DNA of 64,000 bases from ZC4RG30 sp039932715 (GCA_039932715.1 JBDTPN010000002.1:62001-126000), one strand, 5' to 3'; counted from the first letter of the stretch, positions 25,765 through 35,232 are shown. Notes: generated from the sequence alone by a model not told the origin. A program made the numbers and translations.

Positions 25765-26316
25765 TCAGTCGATGCAGCGGCCGAATGCCAATGCCGGCTC
25801 CTCTGGCCGCGGCGGTCGCGGGCCAGCGGCATCGGCATCCTGTTTGCGCCGACCAGCCCAGGCGCTGACGTCCTTCTGCCATTGCTGTACCGCTGCCTTG
25901 TAAGCGGCAGCCTTGGCCCGGTCATCCGGATTGTCGCCGCAGTACGCCATCGATATATGGATGCCTGCGAATTCCGGATTGGGCGCGGTGGGTTGCGAGA
26001 GGTTGGGCACGCGAATCTGCATTGCGGTGGGGCTGTCCCAGCGAATATGTGGCCAGTCGTCGCGCGAGCGCGGCACGGGCATGATGAAAACCCGTTGGCT
26101 GTGCGCCGGATCCTGGGCGGAGACAATCACCACCGTGATGCCTGCGGCCGCCCCGTTGGGCGTTGCGCACACTTCTTCCTGTACGTTGGCCACCCATTGG
26201 CCATCCGGCGACGGCGTAGTTTTGGAACCCGAACGATCGCACGCGGGCTCTTCTGCATGCACGAGGGCAGGCATTAAGGCCACTCCCAGCAAGGAAATCA
26301 GCAGGAGGTTGCGCAT
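25765..26316 (-). CDS. Exported protein of unknown function, 183 aa
   Basis: The protein has a clear signal peptide (MRNLLLISLL to VHAEE) and no family I recognise. The mature part begins with a Cys-containing SPDGQWVA segment, resembling the blade repeats of beta-propeller proteins, and ends in a Gln/Lys/Pro-rich helical tail. GGAGAA precedes the ATG. It lies 4 bp after the M14-like/GH88-like gene, so it is probably translated from the same transcript. Confidence 0.7.
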   Translation of the reverse strand: MRNLLLISLLGVALMPALVHAEEPACDRSGSKTTPSPDGQWVANVQEEVCATPNGAAAGITVVIVSAQDPAHSQRVFIMPVPRSRDDWPHIRWDSPTAMQIRVPNLSQPTAPNPEFAGIHISMAYCGDNPDDRAKAAAYKAAVQQWQKDVSAWAGRRKQDADAAGPRPPRPEEPALAFGRCID

Positions 26317-26320
26317 GGGC

Positions 26321-27835
26321 CTAATTCTCCATCAATTCCGTGGCGAACAGCATGGCCATTGCGCCGCCACGCGCATCTGGACCCAGAGTGGCGGCGCGTT
26401 TGAGGTATTGATCCAGCGAAGTCATGCGCGCGGTGGATTCGCAGACATCGACAAATGTGCCCGCTGAAGAGGCGCGGGAATTGACTGCCAGCCACGCGCG
26501 GTCCACGGCGCGTTGATAGTCACGCCGGGATATCCAGCCCCTGGTGAGGCCGCGCTGCATGGCAAAACCGATCATCGATGTTGCTGAGAATTCCGGGTAG
26601 GCACCAGGATAGTCCACGACATTACGCCACAGCCCGCGCGTTTGCAGGGGCAGCAATGCTGCCATCAGGCTGCGATAGCTTTGCAGCGCATGCGCGTAGC
26701 CTGCGGAATTGCGTGGCAGTTCCGACAGCGTCATCGCGAGGCCCAGCGCCGCGAATCCATTACCGCGTCCCCAGGCCGCATCGGTGGCAGGCTGGTGGCG
26801 ATACAGCCCGTCGGGTCGCAGATCGAGCTCTTGCATGAATCTCAGGTGCCGGTCGGCCATGTCGAGGTACTTGCGCTCGCCCGTCAATTTGCCGGCCTGC
26901 GCTTCGATCACAGTGCCCATGAACACCGAATCGCTGAATTCGCCATGGAATGGCACGGCCTCGAGCATCTGCCCTGATGCGTCGAAGCCAAGGTCGGCCA
27001 CCTTGCGCACTGTGGCTAGATAACGCGCGTCCCCGGTTCGTCTGTACAGTTCGGTGAACACGATGTGGCCAGCCATGACCAGCGCACTGGGTCGTGCCAG
27101 GCTGTCTTTTGTGCCGTCAACCCAGGGTTCAACGATCTTGCGCACGTCTTCGACGTCGCCCAGGCGGACGCGTGCAATCAGCGCAATGGCATTGATATAG
27201 AGGGGCTGATCGAAATCGTGGCCGTACTGTTGCGCGAGTTCCTGTGCCAGTTGCCGCGGTGAACGCGCGCGGCGACTCTCGAGCTCGGCGTGGGCCTCGG
27301 ATTTCGCGATGGGTCCGAGTTGGGAAATCCAGTTGCCGTTTAATTGCGAAGCCTGGGGCCAGCGCCGCGCGGGAATGCGCCCCATATCCGCAACCTTCTG
27401 CGTGCGCAGTGCTTCGGCTAGTCCGTAGTCATCGCCCGCTATCAGCACCAGGTCCGGCGCCTGCGTTCCCAGCCAGCGCCACAAGGCGTGCGCTTCTGAA
27501 TGCTCGCGATACGCGACGCCGGTTGGCGGAAAGGAAAGGGCGACGCCATCGGGATTGGCCAGTGGCACTGCCAGCAAGCGGATATTGCGAGTATGGCTCT
27601 GGTCATATGCGGCCACGGCCGCACGCACCGCAGCCGTGCTTTCATCCTCACCGTGGAGACCACCAACCAGCACCACTGTGAGGGTGGAATTCGATGGTGC
27701 CTTGCCGGCGACGGCATCTATCCGGGTGCCGCTGGTTGACAGTCCGATGTCGAATGTTTCAGCCGTTGCAGCAGGCCCTGCGATCAGCAGAGTCAGCAAG
27801 GCCGGCATGAAAGTGCCGCATATCCTGGCGATCAA
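26321..27835 (-). CDS. Exported fusion of M14-like peptidase remnant and GH88/GH105-like barrel
   Basis: From a TTG start at 27835 the protein has 504 residues with a signal peptide. The first part resembles the M14/succinylglutamate-desuccinylase fold (VVLVGGLHGED at about 53-64), with HGED where zinc HxxE is expected, so one ligand is altered. The second part is an alpha/alpha barrel like unsaturated rhamnogalacturonyl hydrolases: FSDSVFMG with the candidate catalytic Asp, and WGRGNG at 355-360. It may cleave unsaturated uronyl or other glycosides in the periplasm. ATG 27808 is an alternative start but leaves the signal without positive residues. The gene sits in a leftward operon of exported proteins. 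Confidence 0.72.
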   Translation of the reverse strand: MIARICGTFMPALLTLLIAGPAATAETFDIGLSTSGTRIDAVAGKAPSNSTLTVVLVGGLHGEDESTAAVRAAVAAYDQSHTRNIRLLAVPLANPDGVALSFPPTGVAYREHSEAHALWRWLGTQAPDLVLIAGDDYGLAEALRTQKVADMGRIPARRWPQASQLNGNWISQLGPIAKSEAHAELESRRARSPRQLAQELAQQYGHDFDQPLYINAIALIARVRLGDVEDVRKIVEPWVDGTKDSLARPSALVMAGHIVFTELYRRTGDARYLATVRKVADLGFDASGQMLEAVPFHGEFSDSVFMGTVIEAQAGKLTGERKYLDMADRHLRFMQELDLRPDGLYRHQPATDAAWGRGNGFAALGLAMTLSELPRNSAGYAHALQSYRSLMAALLPLQTRGLWRNVVDYPGAYPEFSATSMIGFAMQRGLTRGWISRRDYQRAVDRAWLAVNSRASSAGTFVDVCESTARMTSLDQYLKRAATLGPDARGGAMAMLFATELMEN

Positions 27836-27848
27836 GGCGTGTTTCCGT

Positions 27849-28448
27849 TCAGGGCAGGAGCGGCATTGTGAGCTCAGGCTGGTCCTCTTGCTCTGCCTTT
27901 GAGCCAAAGATCTTGTGGCGCGTGGCGTCGTATCGCTTGCCCAGTTCATAGCGCTGGCGCAGCATCTCCACCAGCTCGGGATTCTTTCTGACGACATCCC
28001 TGATGTTCTGTTGATATTCCTTGCGGTGCGCCTCGATCACGATGGTCGCGGGTGCCGGTGGAACCCATGGTGCCGGGCCGTTCGGCCCAAGCCCGTTGAT
28101 CATTACCTTCATGGCCTCGGCATGATCCTGACCTTCTCGTTCGAGCGCTTTTTCCTGGTACACGGCGCGGCAGTAGCGACGCTTGGTCCTCGTGCTGACG
28201 CGGGCTTCGATGTAACAGTGCGTATCGAAATCGTGGTTGGCGTTGAGCTGGTTGTAGCGTTCGTTGAACTTGTCCTCGATCCGTACCATCTCATTCCTGA
28301 TCAGGTCAAGTTGATGCGAGCGCGTGCCCTTGACCACCACCTCATCGAGCGAGTCATCCTGGTCAGGAAAAGTGGCTGCGGCCGCGGCCTGCGACAGCGA
28401 TATCCAGATCAGCCACAGAAGCGCCGCAATATTTGAAATCCGTTTCAT
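27849..28448 (-). CDS. Exported protein with TonB-box-like N-terminus (paralogue A)
   Basis: The protein has 199 residues with a signal peptide, then SLDEVVVKGTR, which looks like the segment just before the plug of TonB-dependent receptors, although no plug or barrel follows. The rest is charged and helical, with a Cys-containing HDFDTHCYIEAR and RYCRAVYQE, and IRDVVRKNPELVEMLRQRYELG. It is about two-thirds identical to the neighbouring gene at 28545, a tandem duplication. Function unknown. Confidence 0.75.
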   Translation of the reverse strand: MKRISNIAALLWLIWISLSQAAAAATFPDQDDSLDEVVVKGTRSHQLDLIRNEMVRIEDKFNERYNQLNANHDFDTHCYIEARVSTRTKRRYCRAVYQEKALEREGQDHAEAMKVMINGLGPNGPAPWVPPAPATIVIEAHRKEYQQNIRDVVRKNPELVEMLRQRYELGKRYDATRHKIFGSKAEQEDQPELTMPLLP

Positions 28449-28544
28449 GACGCCTCCTCAACAGAAGGGCCGTAGCCACTGATTGGATTTTAGGCGCCCA
28501 TTGACTGGGCTTCAACTTCGCATGAGCTGCAAGCGATAACCGTC

Positions 28545-29147
28545 TCAGGGCCCGATAGAAGCGGGGTCGGGTTTGTCGTCTTCCGGTTCTTCTTCCTGCG
28601 CCTTTGAGCCGAAAATCTTGCGGCGCGTGGCGTCATAGCGCTTCCCCAGTTCATAGCGCTGGCGCAGCATTTCCACCAGCTCCGGATTCTTCTTCACGAC
28701 ATCCCTGATGTTCTGCTGATAGTCCTTGCGGCGCGCCTCGATCATGACGGCCGGGGGTGTTGGGGGTATCCAGGGTTGCCCCGCGTTCATGTTCTTCAAG
28801 GCCTCGGCATAATCCTGGCCTTCACGTTCCTGCGCGCGCTCCTGATACACGGCGCGGCAATAGCGGCGCTTGGTGTTGGTGCCGATGCGCGATTCGATGT
28901 GGCAGTGCGTGTCGAAATCGTGGTTGGGGTTGAGCTGGTTGTAGCGTTCGTTGAACTTGTCTTCAATCAGGACCATCTCGTGCCGGATCAGGTCCAGCTG
29001 ATGACGAGAGCCTTCGACTACTACCTCATCAAGGGAATCCATGTGGTCAGCCGGGGCTGCAGCGCCACGCGCCACGGGGGTCAGCAACAGGCAAGCCAGC
29101 GCAGCCCTGTGTAAAAGCCCGGTCGTGACGCGGGTGAAATAGTGCAT
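28545..29147 (-). CDS. Exported protein with TonB-box-like N-terminus (paralogue B)
   Basis: This 200-residue paralogue of the downstream gene has a signal peptide ending near GAAAPA, the SLDEVVVEGSR segment, the two conserved cysteines (DTHCHIESR and RYCRAVYQE), and the same C-terminal helix, with an acidic tail. ATG 29147 is chosen because it begins the signal peptide; the open frame runs further up only as shadow. It is the first gene of the leftward exported-protein run and diverges from the gene at 29223. Confidence 0.74.
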   Translation of the reverse strand: MHYFTRVTTGLLHRAALACLLLTPVARGAAAPADHMDSLDEVVVEGSRHQLDLIRHEMVLIEDKFNERYNQLNPNHDFDTHCHIESRIGTNTKRRYCRAVYQERAQEREGQDYAEALKNMNAGQPWIPPTPPAVMIEARRKDYQQNIRDVVKKNPELVEMLRQRYELGKRYDATRRKIFGSKAQEEEPEDDKPDPASIGP

Positions 29148-29222
29148 GGGTTCGAGAGCATCCCCTGGTCGGTTGAGATATGGGACGGCTGACGGCCCAT
29201 TCCCATGTGCGACAATCCTCGC

Positions 29223-30485
29223 ATGCAGGAAGTTCCAGTGTGGGCACAGAGGAAAGGCCGATGGGGCTGGCTGCGCGCCACGGCGATCATCGTATTTGCG
29301 CTGGTCGGTTTGTTCCTTTTGTTGACTCTCAGCCGCACGCCCCTTACTCCGGTGTCGCGGCCTCCCAGTTCCGAAGAGGTCGATGCGGCGCGCCGGGTGT
29401 ACGGTCGGGTTCGCGTGGCCCAGGTGCAACCTCGCCAGCACCGTATCGACGTCACTTGGTTCGAGTTGAGCGCGGTGGCCGAACTGGGGGGCAGGGCGCT
29501 GGGCATTGATCGCATGGCTTTTGATCGTGATGGCAGCGGCGGTCGCCTGGCTGCCAGTATGCCGCTGGCGCTGGGGTTCTGGCTCAACGGCCATGCGTAC
29601 CTGCAATCGGATAGCGGCAACAATCTGCGGATCTCCGCAAGGCTCGGCCATTTGCCGCTACCTGCGTTCCTGGTGCATGCGTTGGTTGGCCTGTCACGCC
29701 AGTTGCTGGAGCTGCGCGGCGCGCAGATTCCGCCGCTGGAGCAGATGGTGAATCACTTCGAAGTCAATGCAAATGGCATGGGCGCCATTGTCGACTTGCC
29801 GCGCAAGTTCCGCTTTTTCAGCACCATGAGCGCGCTGCGCTCAGGCAGCATCGATCCGCAGCGTGTCGAGTTGCGCTATTGCCAATTGGCCAAACAGCAG
29901 AAGGCCCAACCCGACAACGATTTTGCGGTGCATGTGAGTCGCGCCTTCACCGCCGGGGATGGTAGCGTTGCGGACAATCGCGCGGCATTCGTGGCCCTTG
30001 CAATGCTGTTTGCCGGAACCGACGTGGGTTCACTGCCCGTCGGTCCCGAGGCAATCATCAAGCGCTGCGGAAGAATCGGTGGACACGTGCAGCTGCTGGG
30101 GCGTGAAGACCTGGTCAAGCACTGGTCCGTTTCGGCCGCCCTGACTTCTACCTTCGGCGCCCAGGCCTCCATATCCATCGGCACATGGAAAGAGGTGTCC
30201 GATAGCGGCGCAGGCGGCTCCGGGTTTTCACTGGTCGATCTGGCCGCCGACAGGTCCGGCACCTATAGCGCGCTGCACGGCACGGAAGAAGACCAGGCCG
30301 CCTCGGTAAGGCAGTGGCTGGCGGGTGTAAGCCAGGCGGAGCTGCTGCCGGTCAGCGCGTTGGCGCTGGCCGAGGGAATGACCGAAGCGCAGTTCAATTC
30401 GCGCTACACCAGCACCGATAGCAGCGAATTCGCGTTGTCGGTGCAGCGCATCGACGATACGCTGGCCGTGTTGAGTCGTTACTAG
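29223..30485 (+). CDS. Membrane-anchored protein of unknown function, 420 aa
   Basis: One membrane helix near residues 18-38 (ATAIIVFALVGLFLLLTL) anchors a large, probably periplasmic, domain. I recognise no catalytic motif. A central segment from DVGSLPVG to RCGRIGGHVQ and the LADRSGTYSALHG region suggest a globular beta-rich domain. It is followed 17 bp later by a lipoprotein gene and may be co-transcribed with it. No RBS is obvious before the ATG. Confidence 0.65.
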   Translation: MQEVPVWAQRKGRWGWLRATAIIVFALVGLFLLLTLSRTPLTPVSRPPSSEEVDAARRVYGRVRVAQVQPRQHRIDVTWFELSAVAELGGRALGIDRMAFDRDGSGGRLAASMPLALGFWLNGHAYLQSDSGNNLRISARLGHLPLPAFLVHALVGLSRQLLELRGAQIPPLEQMVNHFEVNANGMGAIVDLPRKFRFFSTMSALRSGSIDPQRVELRYCQLAKQQKAQPDNDFAVHVSRAFTAGDGSVADNRAAFVALAMLFAGTDVGSLPVGPEAIIKRCGRIGGHVQLLGREDLVKHWSVSAALTSTFGAQASISIGTWKEVSDSGAGGSGFSLVDLAADRSGTYSALHGTEEDQAASVRQWLAGVSQAELLPVSALALAEGMTEAQFNSRYTSTDSSEFALSVQRIDDTLAVLSRY

Positions 30486-30502
30486 TCGGAACGGGGGTTG
30501 CC

Positions 30503-31195
30503 ATGCGAAATCTGAATGCCGCGCTGGCCTGCGCGGCGCTGTTGCTTGCCGGGTGCGCTCAACAACAAGGGTCCGACGCCCATGTCGTCGCCGAGCTTGC
30601 CAAGTTGCAATCGCAAGTCACGCAATTGCAGAACCAGGCACAGGCCGCAACCGATTGGACGCAGGTTGCCAATCTGCAGGCCACCTATGGCTATTACGTC
30701 GACAAGATGCATTGGGACGACGCGGCCGACCTGTTTGCCAAGGATGCAACGCTTGAAATCGCCGGGCGCGGCCTGTTCAAGGGTCAGGACCGTATCCGCA
30801 CCTACCTGCACGCGCTGGGCGAATTCAAATACGGCACGCTATACAATCACATGCAGTTGCAGCCGGTGATCCATATTGCAGCGGATGGCAAATCGGCGCA
30901 GGCGCGGTGGCGCGCTTTCATCCAGGTGGCGCATCTGGGCAAGGATGCGCGCTGGGGCGAGGCCACCTACGAGAACCAATACATCAAGCAGGACGGCGTC
31001 TGGAGGATCAACAAGCTCCACGGCTTCATCACCTATTACGTGGATTTCGACAAGGGCTGGAACAAAGGCGGGGTGGTCCTGCCCGCGCGACTCGGAGCCC
31101 TTGAGCCCGATGCGCCGCCAACTGTGAAATACGGGGCGTTCCCCGAGGTGTTTGTGCCGCCTTACCACTACAAGAACCCGGTATCGGGAAAATAG
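30503..31195 (+). CDS. SnoaL-like lipoprotein
   Basis: This 230-residue protein has a lipobox LAGC (Cys18), then a short coiled region rich in Gln (about 28-48), and a SnoaL/NTF2-like domain (VANLQATYGYYVDKMHWDDAADLF, and later WRINKLHGFITYYVDF). It would be anchored to the inner or outer membrane. Related domains are common in dehydratase-type enzymes and in uncharacterised exported proteins. The ligand is unknown. Confidence 0.82.
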   Translation: MRNLNAALACAALLLAGCAQQQGSDAHVVAELAKLQSQVTQLQNQAQAATDWTQVANLQATYGYYVDKMHWDDAADLFAKDATLEIAGRGLFKGQDRIRTYLHALGEFKYGTLYNHMQLQPVIHIAADGKSAQARWRAFIQVAHLGKDARWGEATYENQYIKQDGVWRINKLHGFITYYVDFDKGWNKGGVVLPARLGALEPDAPPTVKYGAFPEVFVPPYHYKNPVSGK

Positions 31196-31227
31196 GGTAG
31201 ATTTGCGCCAGCAAGGGGAATGATGTC

Positions 31228-31869
31228 ATGGGTCTGATGGCCAATCTGGTGCCGCGCGAAGGCAGGTTTTTCGACTATTTCAACGAGCATGCCAAGCGCA
31301 TAGCCCAGGGCAGCCAGGAACTGGCATTGCTGCTCAGCGAATACGAAAATGAGGGTGCCCGCGCAGGGCGCATCGATCGCATCAACACCCTCGAGCATGA
31401 AGCGGACCGCATCACCCACGACACGGCGGCGCTGCTGCATACCATCTTCGTCACGCCCCTGGACCGCGATGACATCCATCGGCTGATCTCGCGCATGGAT
31501 GACGTGCTCGACCTCATGCAGGACTCGGCCGAGTCACTGACCCTCTATGACGTGAAGGCCGTGACCAGCCATGCCGTGGAACTGGCGGCCCTGTTGCAGC
31601 ATGGGTGCGAGCGCCTGCAGGCGGCAGTGGGGCTGCTCAGCGACATGAAGAATGCGCCCGAGATCCTGCGCCACTGCCGTGATATCGACACCATGGAGTC
31701 GCGCGCCGACCGCGTGATGCGCACGGCCATCTCGAAACTGTTTCGCGAAGAGTCCGATACCAGGCAGTTGATCAAGATGAAGGCGATCTATGAACTGCTG
31801 GAGGCAGCCACGGATCGCTGCCAGGATGTGGCAGACGTGATCGAAAGCATCATGTTGCAGAACGCCTGA
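31228..31869 (+). CDS. DUF47 (PhoU-like) phosphate-transport accessory protein
   Basis: This is an all-helical 213-residue protein of the DUF47/PhoU-like family (LVPREGRFFDYFNEHA at the start, LEHEADRITHDT repeated as MESRADRVMRTA). Members typically sit directly before a Pit phosphate transporter gene, as here with a 2-bp gap, and modulate its activity. It is cytoplasmic, with acidic metal-binding repeats. A GGGG-containing site precedes the ATG. Confidence 0.93.
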   Translation: MGLMANLVPREGRFFDYFNEHAKRIAQGSQELALLLSEYENEGARAGRIDRINTLEHEADRITHDTAALLHTIFVTPLDRDDIHRLISRMDDVLDLMQDSAESLTLYDVKAVTSHAVELAALLQHGCERLQAAVGLLSDMKNAPEILRHCRDIDTMESRADRVMRTAISKLFREESDTRQLIKMKAIYELLEAATDRCQDVADVIESIMLQNA

Positions 31870-31871
31870 CC

Positions 31872-32876
31872 ATGCAGGTCGATGCGGCGTTCGTGACACT
31901 GGCACTGCTGGTGCTGCTGGCGCTGGCGTTCGATTTCATGAACGGCTTCCATGATGCGGCGAACTCCATTGCCACCGTGGTGTCAACGCGCGTGCTCAAG
32001 CCCTACCAGGCCGTTGTGTGGGCCGCTTTCTTCAACTTCGCGGCCATGTGGCTGTTCGAGCCCAAAGTGGCTGCGACCATCGGCAAGGGCATCGTGTCAC
32101 CCGGAGTGGTCGACAACGCGCTGATCTTCGGTGCGCTGACCGGGGCCATCGCATGGAACGTGGTCACCTGGTATTACGGCATTCCCTCCAGTTCATCGCA
32201 CGCGCTGATTGGTGGTCTGATCGGGGCGGCACTGGCAAAGGCCGGTTTCGCGCCGCTTCTGGCACCCGGCATCATCCGCACCGCCGTGTTCATCGTGGTG
32301 TCACCGGTGCTGGGCATGCTCATCGGCGGACTGCTGATGTTGTTGATCAGCTGGACATGTTTTCGCATTGCGCCGTCGCGACTGGATCGCTGGTTCCGGC
32401 GCACGCAACTGGTCTCCAGCGCGCTGTACAGCATCGGGCATGGCAGCAATGACGCGCAGAAAACCATGGGCATCATCTGGCTGCTGCTGATGTCGCGCGG
32501 CCTGGCATCACCTGATCACCTGCCGGCCTGGGTCATCATCAGCTGCTTCATCGCCATCGCCTTTGGCACGCTGTTCGGCGGCTGGCGCATCATTCGCACC
32601 ATGGGGCAGAAACTGACACGGCTGACGCCCGCCAGTGGCACGGCGGCCTCGCTGGGCGGCGCAATCACACTGTTCATCGCATCCGGCTTCGGCATTCCCG
32701 TGTCCACCACGCACACCATCACCGGCGCCATACTCGGGACCGGTGCTGTGCAGAATCCCGCACGGGTACGGTGGGGGCTGGCTGCCAACCTGGTGTATGC
32801 GTGGATACTCACCATTCCCGCCACGGCACTGGTGGCCGCGATTGCCTACCGGATCGGCCGAACGTTCATCAACTGA
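31872..32876 (+). CDS. pit: Low-affinity inorganic phosphate transporter, PiT family
   Basis: The protein has 334 residues with about ten membrane helices. PiT signatures are visible twice, as GFHDAANSIATVVSTR near residue 20 and GHGSNDAQKTMGI near 190, as well as PSSSSHALIGG and GIPVSTTHTITGA. It imports phosphate, or metal phosphate, with protons or Na+ across the inner membrane. It is coupled to the preceding DUF47 gene. Loss of function would not be lethal if a Pst system exists elsewhere. Confidence 0.95.
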   Translation: MQVDAAFVTLALLVLLALAFDFMNGFHDAANSIATVVSTRVLKPYQAVVWAAFFNFAAMWLFEPKVAATIGKGIVSPGVVDNALIFGALTGAIAWNVVTWYYGIPSSSSHALIGGLIGAALAKAGFAPLLAPGIIRTAVFIVVSPVLGMLIGGLLMLLISWTCFRIAPSRLDRWFRRTQLVSSALYSIGHGSNDAQKTMGIIWLLLMSRGLASPDHLPAWVIISCFIAIAFGTLFGGWRIIRTMGQKLTRLTPASGTAASLGGAITLFIASGFGIPVSTTHTITGAILGTGAVQNPARVRWGLAANLVYAWILTIPATALVAAIAYRIGRTFIN

Positions 32877-32895
32877 CTCGAACCCTGGAGAACCC

Positions 32896-34044
32896 ATGAG
32901 CGCCAACATGGATGCGCAGAGGCTGCGGCAATTGCAGGACGTGATACACGCGGACATCAGTGCCGGGCTTTATCATGGCGCAGTCATCAAAGTGGCGCGC
33001 GGTGGCAAAGTGGCGCTGGAAACGGCGATCGGATCGGCCGATGCCGGGCAGACGCAGCCGCTGGCCCTGTCTTCGGTGTTCAGCATTTTCTCCGTCACCA
33101 AGGCTTTCACCAATGTGCTGGTGCTGCGGGCCATAGAGCAGGGTCGGTTTGCGCTGACCACGCCCATTTCGGATCTGCTTCCGGAATTCAATGGATTCGG
33201 TCGCGAGAAAGTCCAGATCTGGCACCTGCTGTCGCACCAGGCCGGCTTTCCGATTCTCTTCGAAGTCAGGCCAGGCTGGTACATCAACAGCTTCGAGGAA
33301 GTGTCGGGCATCGTCATGGCGGATGTGAAGCCGGTGGACGAGCCCTGCACCAAGGTGTCGTACTCACCGCTGGTCAACCATGTACTGATGGCTGCGGCCC
33401 TGCTGCGTACTGATCCCAGGCAACGCGGCTACCGGCAGCTGGTCCAGGAAGACATTCTCGATCCACTCAAGATGCACGACACGTCAGTGGGACTGCGTGC
33501 TGACCTGAGGTCGCGCAAGGTGGTTCCCGATTTCCGGGGCAACTATCCCATCGGGCACAAGAGCCGCAATGTTGCTGGTCCCAATGGTGCTTTCGAGGAT
33601 GAGACTGCAGAGATGCCCTGGGTGGGTATTGTGTCGACCACTCCCGACATGTTCCGCTTTGCAGAGATGCTGCGCCGTGGCGGTACGCTCGACGGCGCAA
33701 GGTTGTTATCGCCCGAGATGATCAAGATGGCGGCCAGAAATTGGACGGGTGAGAAAATCAACGAACTGTATGCCCAGCGCGCGCGGGAGGAAGGCCTCGA
33801 GCCTGCGCCGGCATACATCGGATTGGGATTCGCGATGCGCGGCACGGCAATGTGTCCCACTTACCTGGGCACCCTGGCGTCCCCCGGCACCTATGGCAAT
33901 TACGGGGCGGGCACCACGCTGTTCTGGGTAGATCCTGAGCGCGACATCACTTTCGTCTGCCTTACCGCCGGCGTCATGCCGCACAATGCCAATACACGCC
34001 GTTTCCAGAAATACGCGGACATGATTTTCTCAGCCGTTGAATGA
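32896..34044 (+). CDS. Serine hydrolase of beta-lactamase/esterase EstB type
   Basis: This 382-residue cytoplasmic protein, with no signal peptide, is in the class C beta-lactamase-like serine hydrolase family. The nucleophile motif is SVTK (Ser66, Lys69), followed by a YSP motif (VSYSPLVNH) that supplies the catalytic tyrosine and a late YGAGTT region in place of KTG. Such enzymes usually hydrolyse esters or lactones rather than antibiotics. It follows the Pit gene by 19 bp and converges on the P450 gene, overlapping it by 15 bp. It may belong functionally to the catabolic block to its right. Confidence 0.87.
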   Translation: MSANMDAQRLRQLQDVIHADISAGLYHGAVIKVARGGKVALETAIGSADAGQTQPLALSSVFSIFSVTKAFTNVLVLRAIEQGRFALTTPISDLLPEFNGFGREKVQIWHLLSHQAGFPILFEVRPGWYINSFEEVSGIVMADVKPVDEPCTKVSYSPLVNHVLMAAALLRTDPRQRGYRQLVQEDILDPLKMHDTSVGLRADLRSRKVVPDFRGNYPIGHKSRNVAGPNGAFEDETAEMPWVGIVSTTPDMFRFAEMLRRGGTLDGARLLSPEMIKMAARNWTGEKINELYAQRAREEGLEPAPAYIGLGFAMRGTAMCPTYLGTLASPGTYGNYGAGTTLFWVDPERDITFVCLTAGVMPHNANTRRFQKYADMIFSAVE

Positions 34045-35214
34045 CATCCTGACGGGCAGCTTGATGGGCCCGTGACCGATGGTGGTCATCCACGGTTCAG
34101 GGTTGCCAGCGGATTCAAACTTTTCCACCCCCTGTGCCAATGCGCCAAGCAGGGCTTCAGCTTCCAGCAATGCCAGCACCCGGCCTACGCAGGCGTGTAC
34201 GCCATGGCCGAACCCCAGGCTGCCCGCGGTGTTGCGGCGCACGTCGAAAACATCGGGTGATTCCCAGCGCCTTGGATCGCGGTTGGCAGCGGCGAACATC
34301 AGGCCACAGCGCTCGCCTGCAGGAATCACATAGCCATCGATCTCCACATCGCGCATGGCGATACGGCCGGCCATGCGTGAAGGGGAATCCCAGCGCAGGC
34401 TTTCCTCAAAGGCCGCCTTGACCAGCGAGGGGTCCTTGCGCACCAGCTGGTACTGATCGGGAAACTCGCAGAAGGCGCGAATGGTGTTGGCCAGAGTCAG
34501 CACCGTGGTGTCCGCCGCGGCTGAAAGAAGGATGCCCACCAGCAGGTTTGCTTCCTGCTGCGTGATCTCGCCGCGATCGGCCGCCTCGTACATGGCCATG
34601 CCGAGGCTGCCGGCAGAAAGGTTCTCCCGATTGCAGCATTGGCCTGCCCACTTGATGACCTCTTCCGTGCCCTCCATGGCTTCATGGAACAGCGCATTCA
34701 TCGGACCCATGGTCGCCCACACCATATTGCCAAAGGGATACATGTGCTCGCGCCCCGCTTCGGGCAACCCGATCAGGTCGGGCAGCACCTTGTAAACGAA
34801 GGCCTGGGTGATGTCGTTGACCGCATCGATGGGCTGACCCTCGCGTGCGCGCAGCTCCTGGACGATGGCATTGGCGTCGCGGCGGAATTCCTGCGCCATG
34901 TGCGACAGGGCCTTGGGGGTCAGGGCGTTTGCCACTACTGCGCGCACCCGTGTGTGCTTGGGCGGGTCATCCGTCAATAGCAGTTCGGGGCGCACTGAAT
35001 TCGGGTCGTGCCAGGGACGGGACGTTGAGGAAAAGGTCTTCCAGTCCTTGAGGCCGGCCGCCACATGTTCGTAGCGCGCCAGCATGGTGATGTTTTCGGC
35101 CGGCAGTCGCACTACCGGCGATAGCTCCCGCAGCCGATCGTCGACGACGTTGGCGTTGCGCACCGAGGCATGCGAGAACGGATCGGTATCAAACTCGGGG
35201 ATGGGTTTGCTCAT
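34030..35214 (-). CDS. Cytochrome P450
   Basis: The protein has 394 residues, a soluble bacterial P450. The heme-binding loop is FGHGVHACVGR with Cys342, the ExxR motif is in AFEESLRWDSP, and the oxygen-activating I-helix reads SAAADTTVLTLAN. P450s insert one oxygen atom into C-H or C=C bonds using ferredoxin-delivered electrons; no ferredoxin gene is in the window. It is the last gene of the six-gene leftward operon, 18 bp after the SDR gene. Confidence 0.95.
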   Translation of the reverse strand: MSKPIPEFDTDPFSHASVRNANVVDDRLRELSPVVRLPAENITMLARYEHVAAGLKDWKTFSSTSRPWHDPNSVRPELLLTDDPPKHTRVRAVVANALTPKALSHMAQEFRRDANAIVQELRAREGQPIDAVNDITQAFVYKVLPDLIGLPEAGREHMYPFGNMVWATMGPMNALFHEAMEGTEEVIKWAGQCCNRENLSAGSLGMAMYEAADRGEITQQEANLLVGILLSAAADTTVLTLANTIRAFCEFPDQYQLVRKDPSLVKAAFEESLRWDSPSRMAGRIAMRDVEIDGYVIPAGERCGLMFAAANRDPRRWESPDVFDVRRNTAGSLGFGHGVHACVGRVLALLEAEALLGALAQGVEKFESAGNPEPWMTTIGHGPIKLPVRMSFNG

Positions 35215-35232
35215 GAAGAAGGAACCTCGGTT

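Noticed and set aside
32896..34044. Antibiotic-resistance beta-lactamase
   Set aside because: There is no signal peptide and no KTG motif; the pattern fits esterase-type serine hydrolases.
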